Shown here piece by piece: positions 26,471 to 39,028 of a DNA stretch of 64,000 nucleotides (position 1 is the stretch's first letter; each line of letters opens with the position of its first letter). This DNA comes from Stromatinia cepivora (lineage: Eukaryota; Ascomycota; Leotiomycetes; Helotiales; Sclerotiniaceae), in the NCBI GenBank assembly GCA_014898415.1, contig RCTD01000029.1, positions 186,001 to 250,000 on the forward strand. Reading direction: 5' to 3'. A program made the position numbers and the translations under genes. The notes under the pieces are model-generated. The model had not been told where the DNA came from, ran no database searches, and saw nothing but the letters and a program-made list of their open reading frames with translations.

Positions 26471-27566
26471 AACTTCACTTTTTGTCAGACTCATAGCACA
26501 GCTCTAAGAGGAGAGGGGCTACAAGTTTTCGACCAAACATTTTCATTCATAAATACTCTCCTTTCAAAGTAAAGCACCGGATACCTTCAACTGACCATTT
26601 AATTTGGTGATTGAGAAGTTCTGTTATATGTTTAGTTTTTGTCTATATAGAATATTGTTACCAATGAGTGCCAGAGTACTATATACCTCTCTTCATTTGA
26701 GATCCAACCAAACAAATCGAAAAAGCTCAAGTAAATCAAATACCTAATTAAAGATATTGATTCTCTCAAAACAACGTATCTAGTACAGTTCAAACTTTCT
26801 AGATCTTGAGCTGTTGAATTCACCTCTGGGCACTATTATCTCAAGTATAGATACGTGGATAGCTTTGACTATATGATTCTCACAACTCAGACAGTTTCCC
26901 CGTATTCTACACTCTACATTTTTTATCCTCTCCAACAATTCATCACTCCATATTTCATATTATTCATTTCTCTCTTCTCATTCACTTCAATATACTTTGT
27001 TATACTTCGATATACATCGCCAAAACAAATCTCACCTCAACCCCTGAATTCAATCCTCAACGACGACTCCTTCAAAACCTTTGATATATATCTACAAGGA
27101 ACAAATCTTGAGATATGCCTTTGAAAAAATCACACAGAAGAGGGATATCTCTCAGGATGATAACGATTTTTTATAATCGACAGACGAAATAAATTCGAGT
27201 GTTCCTGAAGAGAGGTCTACAGACGGTATAAATAATAATAATAATCTAAGTGTGAATTTAAGCTTTTTTAATTTTTCTTAGAATGTATTTGATATGAGAT
27301 TTAATAAGAAATAAGTATGTTTAAAAAAAAATTAAAATTTTTAATGAATAAAATAAAGAAAGAAATTAAGAAGAGAAAAAAAAAAGATATTAAAATATTA
27401 AAACATTCAAATATAAAACCCAATATAAAATAACAAGTAAATAAATACTTATCCATATATCCCCACAACTCACACTCACAACTCACAACTCAAGGTTCAA
27501 AAAATCTCGATTAGACTATTTATACCTACCTATACCTACACCAACTCCCATACCTTCCACCCAACC
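26471..27566. other. Intergenic, AT-rich in part
   Basis: No gene recognised. A short segment near 27070-27120 weakly resembles the core of the upstream tandem array. 27240-27440 is very AT-rich. Confidence 0.45.
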
Positions 27567-27732
27567 TGTCACGGATTGAAGGATTAGACATGCCGATCGT
27601 ACCGATCGAGTCCGGAGCCTGTAGCTAAGATCGATAACTCCTTTAGGGTTATCGATCTTTCGATTGTTAGTTATAGATTCTAAAGAACAATTGAACCCTG
27701 ATGTACCAGCTCTTTACGGCATTTGCGTCACA
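27567..27732 (+). mobile_element. Element C1: 166-bp solo-LTR-like element
   Basis: Begins TGTCACGGATTGAAGG and ends TTTGCGTCACA. Near-perfect 5-bp target duplication: CAACC (27562-27566) and CAATC (27733-27737). It matches the two ends of C2 (49372-49413 and 58173-58321) and the start of C3 (63832). Inside is a perfect 12-bp inverted repeat, AAGATCGATAAC/GTTATCGATCTT (27627-27638 and 27648-27659), with a 9-nt loop. TG..CA termini and the 5-bp duplication support a solo LTR. Confidence 0.82.
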
Positions 27733-27940
27733 CAATCCATTCAATTATATATGCATCCTCACCACACATCCCACACCCACCACAGCATACGATTTCCCCA
27801 GGTTCCGTCGCACCAAATCAAAATCACAATCAAAATAGAAAATAAGACTTTTTTTCGTTACCATACCATACCATACCATGTATATGTATGTATATGTATA
27901 TGTATATATATATGCATCTGAAGTATGACTACATGAACGA

Positions 27941-27955
27941 TTCATTCATTCATTC

Positions 27956-28004
<49 letters not shown>
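27941..28004. repeat. Tetranucleotide microsatellite (ATTC)n-(AATC)n
   Basis: About five ATTC units run directly into about eleven AATC units. The mixed boundary suggests that a point change in one unit later expanded. Confidence 0.9.
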
Positions 28005-28005
<1 letters not shown>

Positions 28006-28503
28006 CACAACATCTACCAAATTTAGAAACCATCCCCTCTTTCTTTGCAGCTATTTCTCAGCGAACGAATGAATGAATGAATGTATTCCTACAAAAAAAG
28101 AAAATTACATTAAATATTCCCACGAATGAAAATGAAGTAGGTAATTATTAAGTAAAATATATCGATATCTCTCAGTTCAGCTGCCTCAGCTCTGAACAGA
28201 CAAATAGCTAAAAAGGGCCATGAATCCAATAAAGACATAGGTATGTAAACAAACAAACGTAGGCAACAACATACAGATATATTGTAACCCTAGCATGCGA
28301 GGCGCGAAAAAGGATTCCGGGAGACCCATCGATCGTTACAAGCGTCATTTCTAAGAGTAAATGACCCTTTCAATACAAGAAGCGATACGATTCACTCTCT
28401 GAAGATCTGCAAGTTTCCCTTCGCTTTTGGATTAATATATTGAGATTGAGCAATATTGATTTTCTGTTCAAGTTTCCTTCCGAAGATTCATTCATGCCAA
28501 GTA
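28005..28503. other. 3' flank of the downstream minus-strand gene
   Basis: No coding frame. Probably contains the 3' untranslated region of the gene ending at 28504. Confidence 0.5.
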
Positions 28504-29389
28504 TTAAACGGAAATAGGTGAAGCGTTGTTTTTTCCCATGAGAGTCCATCGATTTCTCTTGGGTGTGGGTGGTGCTACCACGACTGGAGCTGGTTTAGGT
28601 AGTTGAATTTGTGGTTTTGACATGATTGGTGCTTCGCCCAATTTTCGCGTGGTACTGGTGTGTAATCTGGTGAAAATATTATGGTCTTCAAATACGACTG
28701 GTTCAGGTCTGAAGGAATGTCTAGGTCGTAGTCTTCGTGGTACACTGGACGCTATCTCTAGATCATCGCAAGAGGAGGATGAAGATGATGATGTTTTCGT
28801 ACTGTTTCCGGAACTAGTAACTGGGGATGTAGCTTTACAAAACAATCAGTATATTGTTCAATGTTGAGTATTAGGATAGATAATATGAATTACCTTCACT
28901 TTGTCCACGACTAGATAATGGACTTCTACCAATAGCAGAATCAATTCCATGATTTGAAGATTTGGTTCTGCTGGATTGTTGTGGTCGCGATTGAAGTTTC
29001 TCCGTCAAATATGATATATCACCCACTCGGTTATTCCATGTGGGATTGTAACTATCGTGAGTAGTGGTGCGTGGTAGAGATGGAATGACAGAAGTGGATT
29101 CAGTTGTGTTATTCATGGAGGATATAGTGGATAAAGTACTATGAGTACGACTGATGGTCATCTGACCTCTTCGTTTATGATGTTCTCTGATTTTTGTTCG
29201 ATCCTCGTTTTTCCATGATGAAGGTGCTCCAGAAAGTGCATCGACTGCAGCATGAGTTGGAATATGTTTGTATGGAACTTTAGTAACTTCTTCCTCGGAT
29301 TTCTTTTGTTGATTTCCTTCGGCGATGGCCTTTTCCTTATGCTGTTGAGCAGCTTTTTTGGAGCCTTTAATCTTTGAGAATATCGACAT
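28504..29389 (-). CDS. Conserved-looking fungal protein of unknown function
   Basis: Predicted 274 aa from two exons: 29389-28894 and 28832-28504, with a 61-nt intron (donor GTAATT, acceptor TAAAG). It starts MSIFSKIKGSKKAAQQHK, a basic, lysine-rich N-terminus, followed by YKHIPTHAAVDALSGAPSSWK at about 40-60, which looks like a conserved core. The rest is Ser/Thr/Arg-rich and low in order, with a serine run (TSSSSSSSC), and the C-terminus has a basic PPTPKRNRWTLMGK. No signal peptide, membrane segment or catalytic motif is visible. I do not recognise the family. The compact start and clean in-phase intron argue for a real gene; it may be a disordered regulatory or cytoskeletal-associated protein, but that is a guess. 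Confidence 0.75.
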
Positions 29390-32300
29390 TGTTGCCTCGA
29401 GGTTTATTTATATATTGTTGAAGGAGTTGAAGTGGAAGTGGAAGTGGAAGTGGAAGTAACAGGATAGTTATTAAAGTGATCTGATTGATGAAGTGCTCAG
29501 TAAGATGAGATGAGGTAAAAAGATGTTATTATTAATGAATGTTCAAAAATAGAAAATGATTCGCAGGAAGCCTTTAATATATACAAGCTACACTGCACTT
29601 GACTTGATATAACCGACCGTTTTCTTCTTTATCGTAAGTTGTGACGATCGTGATAGTAGCTTCACGAATCTCAAATTCGATGATCTACTAGGCACTTTGG
29701 GTGCGTATTTAATGCCTTTGCAGGGGTATAATTGATTTGATAAACTATATATTATCGACGGATCGAAGGTATATTAGGTAGTGTCGTTGGTAGCGTTAAC
29801 AAAACGTCGGTAGCGTCGATTTTACGTACCATGAAAGAAAATGGTGTTGGAAAATTGTAGTGTGGAATATATTGGCGTGAAATTTTTGAAAGCTGGAAAG
29901 GTCTGAAAACCTGTTTTACTCACAAGTTCTTCTTAGTTCAGGAACGGTTCCAAGAACATGAATAATGTTTCAGAGAAGGATGACCTTTATTCCGAGAAAA
30001 TGAAAGTTGTCGTGATTTGTGGCTATTTCTCGTCACAAACATATGTCCAAGATGACTAATAGATATTTTGAGGTTATTGATCTTGTCTTCGCTTGGAAGG
30101 TACAGAGAAGGGAAAGTCCGTTTTGGTGATTTTGGGTAGGAAATCGGAATTAGGAAACCAATTTGATATCAGTCTTATATCAAATTATCCTAAGTAGTAT
30201 GTATGATTAAAAAAATAAGTGGTAGAAGTATACGATAATGTTTTGTAGATGTGCCGACGGTTTTAGAAAATAATATATTAACTGTAGGTACTGCACCAAA
30301 TATGTACACTGTACTGCTTGCTGTATTGGTTGTATTGGCTGCGTATCACAATACCATGTAATACAAGATATAGTGTTTTTGATTGAAAGTCCGATTATCA
30401 GCTGGATTAGAATCCAGCTGAACTTTATGGAAATGCAATGAATGTAGGAAATTCTGATAAAGGGGGGGGATAAACTTGATTTTTATTTGACTTCAAAAGA
30501 CGGTCTGGCTATCTGAGGGATGCCCATGATTCCGTTATGAAATTGATACCTTACTCTTGTGCCCGTTCTTGTAACCTTTTTTGCATCCTTTTCCTTCGTA
30601 TCTACCTATCTAGGCATGTTGCCTGTATCGTGCTTACTCGGAAACATCCATAGATCTGTAACATCTCAAATCCTATCAAATACCTACCTAGGCAGACGTT
30701 ATCCAGAAACCATAGAAATATGCACGTCAATTTGACCACAAAGGTGGTCATAATTCCAATCCCCTATTGTCTTCTTTTAACATATCGATTCCTTCGACCC
30801 ATCGTCATCACTTGTACCTAGCAACTGATGATAGCCTTTTTTGTTGCTATATAATTTAAACCGTATGCGTCCTGCTCGTGCATCGGAAACATGTGAGACT
30901 TACGGGATGCTAAGTATAAACTTTTACATGCAGCGCAATATCGTCGCCGATTAAGCCTACTTTGAATATCTGATAGACTGATGTGGAGCACAAAACTTTC
31001 CAGGTTGGTCCAGACATTTTGAACGCCTCGTGTTCTTCTAGTTAGAGTCCCATCTTTTGAGTGAATGTCTTGGTTCCATCTACCTATTCATTTTTGTTTG
31101 GAAGGCAAGGGGAAACAAATGGCCAATAAACACTTCGATAAGATTATCTGGCCTTGATTTGTTGAGCCTCCATATCATGAAGGCGTACATATTAACCTCC
31201 TTTACAATAACTCGACGTACCGGAAAAGTGTGTACCGGTAGATCAACGGCTGGGATGGCCGGGTAGGAACCTTCAATTTTCATTTGTTGAGTACTTGGTA
31301 CTCCCGAGGTCCTTAGTGATCCTTACTAATCCTTAGTAATTCCAATATATGTCGAAGGACTAGGTAGACAGATACGGAGCATTGCCGAATTAATTTTGGT
31401 AGCACTTACCACCAGTAGTACGGCGAAAATTGTCGTATCCATGGTGGTTGTTAAAATATCATTTTTCACAGCCCTACCTTGGCCATGCAACACCCTAGGA
31501 AGTAGGTTAGCATGGGTAATCGGACCCATGAAAGAACTTACTAAAGAATTTTCCGATGAACTGCTACCTGCTGAGCGGAGCTGAAAGCCTGAAACAGACA
31601 ATACCCTTCAGTCGGAATTAAAAAAAATTAGATCGCCATGTGGGAAATAGAGGTAAAAGAGTTCAGTCAGTTTAATGTTATTGCGTAGGGAGGGTACTTG
31701 AATAGACCGAGTATAAGTCATGTACACTGTACAGTATCTCCGAAGGAAAAGAAAGAGCAACGGAAGCTTCAAATCGCGATCAAAGAGGAACTATTATAGT
31801 ATCGTAATAGAACACTGAACATGCTTCTGAGAACTAGAATTAAGCACCACAGTGTTGAACCATGCAAACGTCGATTGAGGCTGAAGTCTGGCCTTTTCTC
31901 TGCTCGTCATATTCACTTGCAGGCTGGTGTAAAGATTAATCAGTATAGGGAGTATATTACCAATATATTGAATTGCTGGTAGAATATTTGAATAGATTGA
32001 AGGAAGATTTTGTTAATCGGCGAATACCAAGGTTGTCGTTATCGAAAGGAGCGGGAGGGGAGGTTGATAATGCACTGCACAGACATTATCCTATTAATTT
32101 TTTGAAATGCCTCAGTCTTAATGATCGACCTACCAGGTACAACTGTCGCCTCCCGCGTACAGAGTATGCACATTTCAGCCATATTTTGCTTGCTGATAAC
32201 ACTTGGTATGCATGATGCATAACATAACATACCGGTAAAGATTCATGACTGGCCTGGCCCCGTAGTCTATTTGTAAGATTATATTCTTTCTTTCTTTCCA

Positions 32301-34555
32301 AAATGGTATACAGACTTTGGGAATTTTAAGTGTTTATGGGTTAAATTCTAAGCTGGACTGGGCATATCTGATATGACGTTCTGCTCGGATCTCATTGTTA
32401 CTTTTACAGTAATTCCGAGAAAGAGTTGGACGATACCCTTTCTTGGATCCCCACCTCTCCACAGGTTTTTTCTTCAATTGCACCCAAACCGATCCCTTCT
32501 TGGTCCCTAATGATTTTAACTACCGACATGAGCTACTCTACCGGAGTTTTGTCCCATAGTCAAGAGTAGCAACTTTAAGTCTGCTGTAACCAAAACACCA
32601 TTTTTCCACATTTTTCCTTTAGCTTAACTTATAAAGACTTCATGGAACTTCTTTTCATTGGATGAATAACGAGTTACACAACAGCTACTGGTAGTATGGC
32701 TCAGTAGTTCCCCAAAAATCCATCATTTACACGTTTTCTTCCCTCAGGATAAACGAGGAGGGTCTCGACTGGTGAAGGTCTATTTAGGATATCTCGCTTC
32801 TTCCACATTATCAGAACCTGTTCGTTTTGCCGATTGATATTTGTGTGGTGGCTATATTGAGGATGAGGGTCTGGAACCCTCTTCTACTAGTATTGGTAAT
32901 CTTTAAAGTTTGATCTGAAAAGGTTTGATGTGAAAACGGGTACGTCAGGAAGACGAAAGGCGGCACGGCGGGGTATCGAAAAAGTTGGGGTGCTTGCGGT
33001 TGCAAAGACCCTATGATGGACTCAGTTGTTCAGTGCATATTTGCATATTCGCATATCCAAATCCTACCTATACCTAGTTCATTCCCAACCACCAAAAGAT
33101 AAGGATTGGCAGTAGAGAAACTCAGGAGGCTGTTGAAGTCTAGACATCTTGCTAGACGAAATGTCCTGATAAACTCACTGATTGAGGATGATTGAGAAAT
33201 CCGCCATGATATTATGAGTAGATATAATCTTACTATCGAATATCAAATAGTCGAGACCCCAAAGTCATTACAGAATCCCCTCCCTTATTGGTTGGTCCCT
33301 TACGAAACTATCAATGAAAGACAAACTGGGGCTGAACAATACCTACACGCAATTTCAATCGGATTTTCTTGAAGGAAGAGATTCAAAAACTTACATATCT
33401 CTAATATCTGTTTTATATAAACATTTCTCTCTCCAACTTCTAATCTACCCCAAAGACTTGAACAGCTTCTTCCTTCTTCCCCACCATGCCCTGCACCGAC
33501 TTCCGTTCAATCAATCATGCATCGGAAGCTGATCCTGGTCAGACAAGGGATAGAAAAGTTGAGGATGGGATTAAATCCATTTGGATATTCCCCATGTCTC
33601 AAGAAGCGCGTGAAACTAATGCCGAATGAAAAGGAAAGGGTCCATCAATTTTATATTAAAGTTAAATTCATCTAATCACTTGATTCTATATAGGATATTC
33701 ATACAGGAGGGGTATACTATTAGATGGAAAGGAGTTCAATATACCTAACTCTTCCGTACAATTCAGTACTCTGCACTCCGTACAGTACACAATTGTTTAT
33801 CATCTCCAAATTTGAAACACCAGCACAGAACATCGGGTAAGATCACCATTGGTTGATTGAATGGACCTCGGAGTAAACTAAAACTGTACACGTGATAACG
33901 GGTCCAAAAGTTGGAGGATTCAGATGATCCCACCTTGATATGTTCAAATTAATCATTATATATCGTACAAGATCTAAGGGTCCAACGACATAGATTAAAA
34001 AAAAAAAAGAGTAAATCAATTTGAAGTTCCAGTATTATCAATTTTATATATCTAGTTGTTGACATTATTGACGTTATTGACGTTACTGGCGTTGTTGATG
34101 TTGTTGTTTGATCACCAATTCTATATTTATCACATCCATCTTGATCGAACTTGCTTCTCACCTTACCTGGCACTACTTTAGCGAGAAATTGAATGTAAGG
34201 CGTGTAAGTTTAAGTTCCACTCACAATTTCATCATCCCGAGCCCGCACGCCAACAAGCACTTGAATTAACCCGCACAACAATCCGAAACCCATCGCAATT
34301 CAATCTGATTAACCTCTGGAAGTAATCACTACGGTCGCTTACTACATTCAATTCTTATCTCATCGCGGAGAGGTCACTTCGACGCCTTAACCAACTTCTC
34401 AGTTACGCGCGACTTCGAGGCGCAAACAATCCACTGTGGCGTCCGTTCTTACTCAAACGCAGTCGCAACTGTCCCTTCAACAACACTTAGATATCTCATC
34501 GGAAGTATTGGGATACGTCCAAGAGGAACTGGAGGGGGAACTACAACCTTTAATA
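29390..34555. other. 5.2-kb stretch without a recognisable gene
   Basis: Composition is ordinary, not RIP-bleached. A GGAAGT-type hexamer repeat (29430-29457) lies just upstream of the minus-strand gene. Open frames stay below about 92 codons and show no motif, no consistent codon pattern and no splice-joined extension. Short TACCTA/CTAGG-rich motifs recur (30600-30700 and 33060). The last few hundred bases should include the PP4R3 promoter. Possible unseen content: non-coding RNAs or lineage-specific genes. Confidence 0.5.
30399..30420. repeat. 22-bp palindrome
   Basis: CAGCTGGATT and AATCCAGCTG form perfect 10-bp arms around AG. It is isolated, with no target duplication noted around it. 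Confidence 0.8.
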
Positions 34556-37515
34556 ATGGCGCAGGCAGGAGGGCCTGATCAAGATCCGCCAAATGACAAG
34601 AGAAGAGTCAAGGTCTATGAGTTGCGCGATGGCGACTGGTTTGATAGAGGTACTGGCTTCTGCAGAGCTGATTTCATGGTTGTATGTTTAACTTTCTTTC
34701 TCAATCTTCACGCAGACACCTATTTGCTGCGCGGCTGTTGTTCTTATCCTTATCCTTCTTTACACTACCTTCGGGATTTGTTGCCTAATCACCTTGAATA
34801 TATATAGGATAATGGCCCCGAAAAATCAGATCCTACAGTAATGGTGCAGTCGGAAGATGAACCAGGCCGTATACTCCTTGACACGAAGATAGTTAAAGCG
34901 GATGGATTTCAGAAACAGCAAGGTATATTGGATCAGCGCATGGTTACCACATTTCATACTAATTCATCTTTTCCAGAAACTCTCATAGTATGGACAGAAC
35001 CGGATAATGAAATGGATATGGCTCTCAGCTTTCAAGAAGCCGAGGGCTGCGCGGCTGTTTGGTAAGTGGCATATCGCGATTCACGCGTTATTATATTGTG
35101 GCGCATTCAGCTGATAGTTGTCACAGGAGATTTATCGATAATATACAATCGACCCTCAGTATACCTGGAGGTATCGGTATAGAGGGTAAGTTGAGCAACC
35201 TTCCATGTCTCCGATTGTGACATTCTACCTGCCCTTATGATACTTATAGTTTTCTTCAGAAGATAGTATATCAGACGATCTCATCCCTGAGCCAGTGATT
35301 CCAACATCACTCCCCAATCCTTCACTTGGTAACCTGCACGAGTTGGAACAGCAATTTAGAGGATTGAACAGCACAACAGGTGGACGCGAAGCCCTTACGA
35401 AATTGGTTATTGGTGAAAATTATATCCGAAGGTTGATACCACTAGTCGAAATGGGCGAAGACATGGAGGATCTACCGAGTTTACATCGACTTTGCACTAT
35501 GATGAAGATAATCATATTATTGAACGACAGTTCCATAATTGAGCATATCGTAACGGATGAGGTAGTCATTGGTGTTGTCGGGGCTTTAGAGTACGATCCG
35601 GATTTCCCAAGCCATAAGGCCAATCATCGGCTTTGGTTAGGCAAAAAGGATAGATATAAGGAAGTTGTTGAAATACCTGATGAGAACGTGATGAGGAAGA
35701 TCCATAATACAAATCGGCTACAATATCTCAAAGATGTTGTGCTCGCCCGGATCTTGGATGACCCAACCTTTTCGGTTCTCAATGGCCTCATCTTCTTCAA
35801 TCAAGTCGAAATTGTTCAATATCTGCAGAACAATGCAACAGTCCTCAACGAACTTTTTGGAATTTTCGGATCACGAGAGACAGATCAGGAAAGGAAGAAG
35901 ATGGCCGTCTTATTCATACAACAGTGCTGCGCTATCGCGAAGAATTTGCAACAACCAGCACGGCAAACGTTATACAACAACTTCTTAGGACATGGTCTGT
36001 TATCTGTTATTAACTTTGCTCTTCGACATAACGATGTAGGGGTACGAGTAGGAGCCACAGATGTGTTGGTTTCTATGATCGATCATGATCCTCAAATGAT
36101 TCGTCAAACCATATTCCGACAAATGAATGAGAAGCAAACCCCGCTAACTGATTCTCTTATTGATCTTCTTCTCGTAGAAGCTGATTTGGGTGTAAAAGCT
36201 CAAATAGCGGATGCGATCAAGGTTCTTTTGGATCCAGGCAACCACATTGCACCAGTGGAAACACCCGCCAAAGCCAACGGTGAAGTTGCACCTAGACCTC
36301 GGCCTCAAGTAGACCCTCAGCATGAACTTTTCCTTAATCATTTTTATGAAGAATCGGCGAAGAGATTATTTAAACCTTTAGTGGATTTGAAGGGGCGAGA
36401 GGATATGAACTTCACTGTCCATCAAGTATCTTTATTCATCTATTTGATAGAGATCCTTTGCTTTTTTATCAGGCAGCATATGCACCGCAGCAAATATTTC
36501 GTGTTATCAGAAGGACTAGCTCAACGTATTTCTCAGCTTTTGGGGAGCCCAGAGAAATATCTGAAATTAAGTAAGTTATTGTGTCCTTAATAACCATAAG
36601 CTTTACTGACAAATTCTAGCTGCACTGAAGTTTTTCCGAAATTTAGTTGGTTTACAAGATGAGTTTTACAATCAGCAGATGATGCAAGATCATCTCTTTG
36701 AGCCAGTTTTAGATCTTGTGATTGAAACAATGCCTCGAGATAATCTTTTGAATTCAGCATGTTTGGAGTTCTTTGAATTCCTCAAGAATCAAGGTTCTAG
36801 TCAAAAGGGTTTGATCTCTCACTTAGTGGAAAACTACCGAGAGAAACTCGAGTCAATTACCTACATTGACACTTTTAGAAATTTCGTACATAAGTATGAT
36901 AACAGCCAAGGATTTGCCTCAAATATGGAAACTTCCTACCTCGACACCGAAGATGAAAGTCTGAAGAGACCTGAACTAGGTAGAGGCAGTAGGTGGGGCT
37001 CAGGTATCAAGGACTTAGATGCCGAAGAAGAAGCATATTTCAATACCTCAGATGATGAGGAGGACAAATCTTATGATCGGAGCTTGACAAACGGAGCGTC
37101 ACTTGTCTCGAAACCTTTAGTTGATTATCCATCTGATGAAGAAAATGAAAATTTGGAAAACGATGTTTCTGTGGATGTAACCTCTGCTCCACTCTACCAG
37201 AGCCCTTCACTAAAATCATTTGCTTCAAAAGATTCCAGTGGGGACGAATTAGTAATGACTCCTACTTCTTCCACACGTACACCACCAGAAAGATCATCGG
37301 AAAAGCGCAGGAGAGAAGAGGATGAGGAAGATGAACTGGGCAAACTTTCCAATCACAAACGAAGAGGTTTCACTAGTTCGAATAGCAGTGTGGTTAGGAG
37401 GAAACAGAGCTTCAACAAAACTCGAGATGGTGGTAACGGACCTAAGAAAATTGCAATCAGTTTATCTCCAGCTATCAAAACTGGTGGTGGCAGCCCTGGT
37501 GGCAGTGCGAGTTGA
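34556..37515 (+). CDS. psy2: Protein phosphatase 4 regulatory subunit 3 (Psy2/SMEK family)
   Basis: Predicted 863 aa from six exons: 34556-34681, 34808-34922, 34977-35061, 35127-35185, 35260-36570 and 36620-37515; all phases fit. The N-terminal EVH1/PH-like domain (about 17-120) contains VKVYELRDGDWFDRGTG and ETLIVWTEP, then ALSFQEAEGCAAVW. The SMK-1 domain follows (about 150-345: ALTKLVIGENYIRRLIPLV, ANHRLWL, FNQVEIVQYLQ), then an ARM-like helical region with TALKFFRNLVGLQDEFYNQQ. The C-terminus is acidic and Ser-rich with basic clusters (EKRRREEDEEDE, NHKRRG) that may act in nuclear import. The family targets the PP4 catalytic subunit in DNA-damage recovery and other processes. The ATG at 34556 was chosen as the first methionine in frame; upstream in-frame codons lack one. 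Ran-binding-type similarity is also possible for domain 1. Confidence 0.95.
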
Positions 37516-39028
37516 GATGCTGTTACGTTGACTTGCAAATCTTTTTTAATGGAAGATTGGAATATCTTCGCAGGAATGGCGCTTTTTTTAATTGCACGAG
37601 ATGGAGTTTAGGCGAAGGAGGGAAATGAGATATTAGTGATTGATTGATATAACATCACTCAGTCCAAACAGGTGACTGCGATTGCTTTGTTGGTATTGCT
37701 TTGACTTTGGCGCCAATACTACAATTTTGCTTGCCCCATGAGCAATATTTTATATTGTTTCCTTTGGCTTTGGCTTGTTTTTCGCGTGGGTTGAAAGGGG
37801 GGAAACTTTGCGGAATAGCTTGATCACCGATACTTGTACAGTAGAAAGGACGGAGATTTTTGGAGTTTTCTCATTTTGATAGGAATGAATGGACGGATGA
37901 ATGGGTGGGATGGGAGGAAGAAAGGGAATGAATGATCAGGGTGGGGAAAGGAGGGGAAGGGAAGAAGATGAGAACAGATGAGTAGAGATGAGTTGAGATG
38001 AATTGATACCATCTGTGTCAAATAGATATTGACATTGACATTGACATTGACATTGACACCAACATGAAATGAGCACTTCTGAGCCCCTATGATCTTTGTA
38101 GATTTTTCATACTACCTACCAGGTATCATTTACCGTGATGTTGGAGTGCATATGCATAAATCGCACTCGGCTCTGCATCCTACTCCGTACGCAGGACCGA
38201 CCCCACATCACAAGGCTACGCAAAGCCAAAAGTCACAACTGCCGCATCAACCAATCGGAGTTTCATTCGTAAATAAGTGTAATGCACAGACCATATGGTA
38301 TGTATGTAACGAATTATGGAACATAAGGCGAGGCCACGATGCGACTTGCTTGGAGAGTGATTACTGTGTTCTTTTAGAAAAGGAAAGAAATTTATGTTTA
38401 CTTCTTGAGATTTAGATACGGATTTAAATTGGTTGGGTTTTGTGTATATGTTTCTTTTTCTTGATTGAAGAGGGGTTCTTTAGGAATTGAGGATTTAAGA
38501 GTTTGTGGACGATTGGTTAATTGGATAGTTTAGCTGGGGATTTGGTGGGCGATTGTGATTGCGATTGCGATTAGAAACGTGGTGCGTAGTTATCGGGCTA
38601 CTGACTGGTACATACATACATACATACATACACACATAAGGGCGCGGGACGATTGATTGATTTTAGGACAGCAATAGCACGGCAGAGTATTGCGAAGCGG
38701 AGTATTGCAATTGGTGGATGCGATATTGAGAATTGAGGAATTGGGGAAGTGAATTGAGTGAAGGATTTCTACGAGTTGTCTGGTTCTGGTTCTGGGTTAG
38801 AAATAGGAACAGGAATTCGAACAGGAATTCGACGTTTAGGGACGGGGGAAATTGCGTGCGCAATATTGTTTGCGATTATCTGCGATTATCTGCGGCATTC
38901 GAGAGCATTGAGAGGGATTGACATAAGGAACGGAAAGGATATACAGAAGTGGAGGAATTGCTGTTTGGGAATTTATAACTTTGTTCCTCCAGAGGCTCAA
39001 CTTTGTTTCGCGATTCCTCATCTGCGAT
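37516..39028. other. Intergenic region upstream of ALG5
   Basis: Contains a (GACATT)n run at about 38029-38056 and a (CATA)n run at about 38609-38632. Open frames in the second half are G/A-rich and overlap the ALG5 leader. No gene seen. Confidence 0.5.

Noticed and set aside
31057..31601. Overlapping open frames on both strands
   Set aside because: Short, without recognisable motifs, and open on both strands by chance.
36421..36480. Possible intron in the PP4R3 gene (GTATCTTTATT..TTTATCAG)
   Set aside because: Skipping it breaks the frame, while reading through gives the expected family sequence HQVSLFIYLIEILCFFIRQH.
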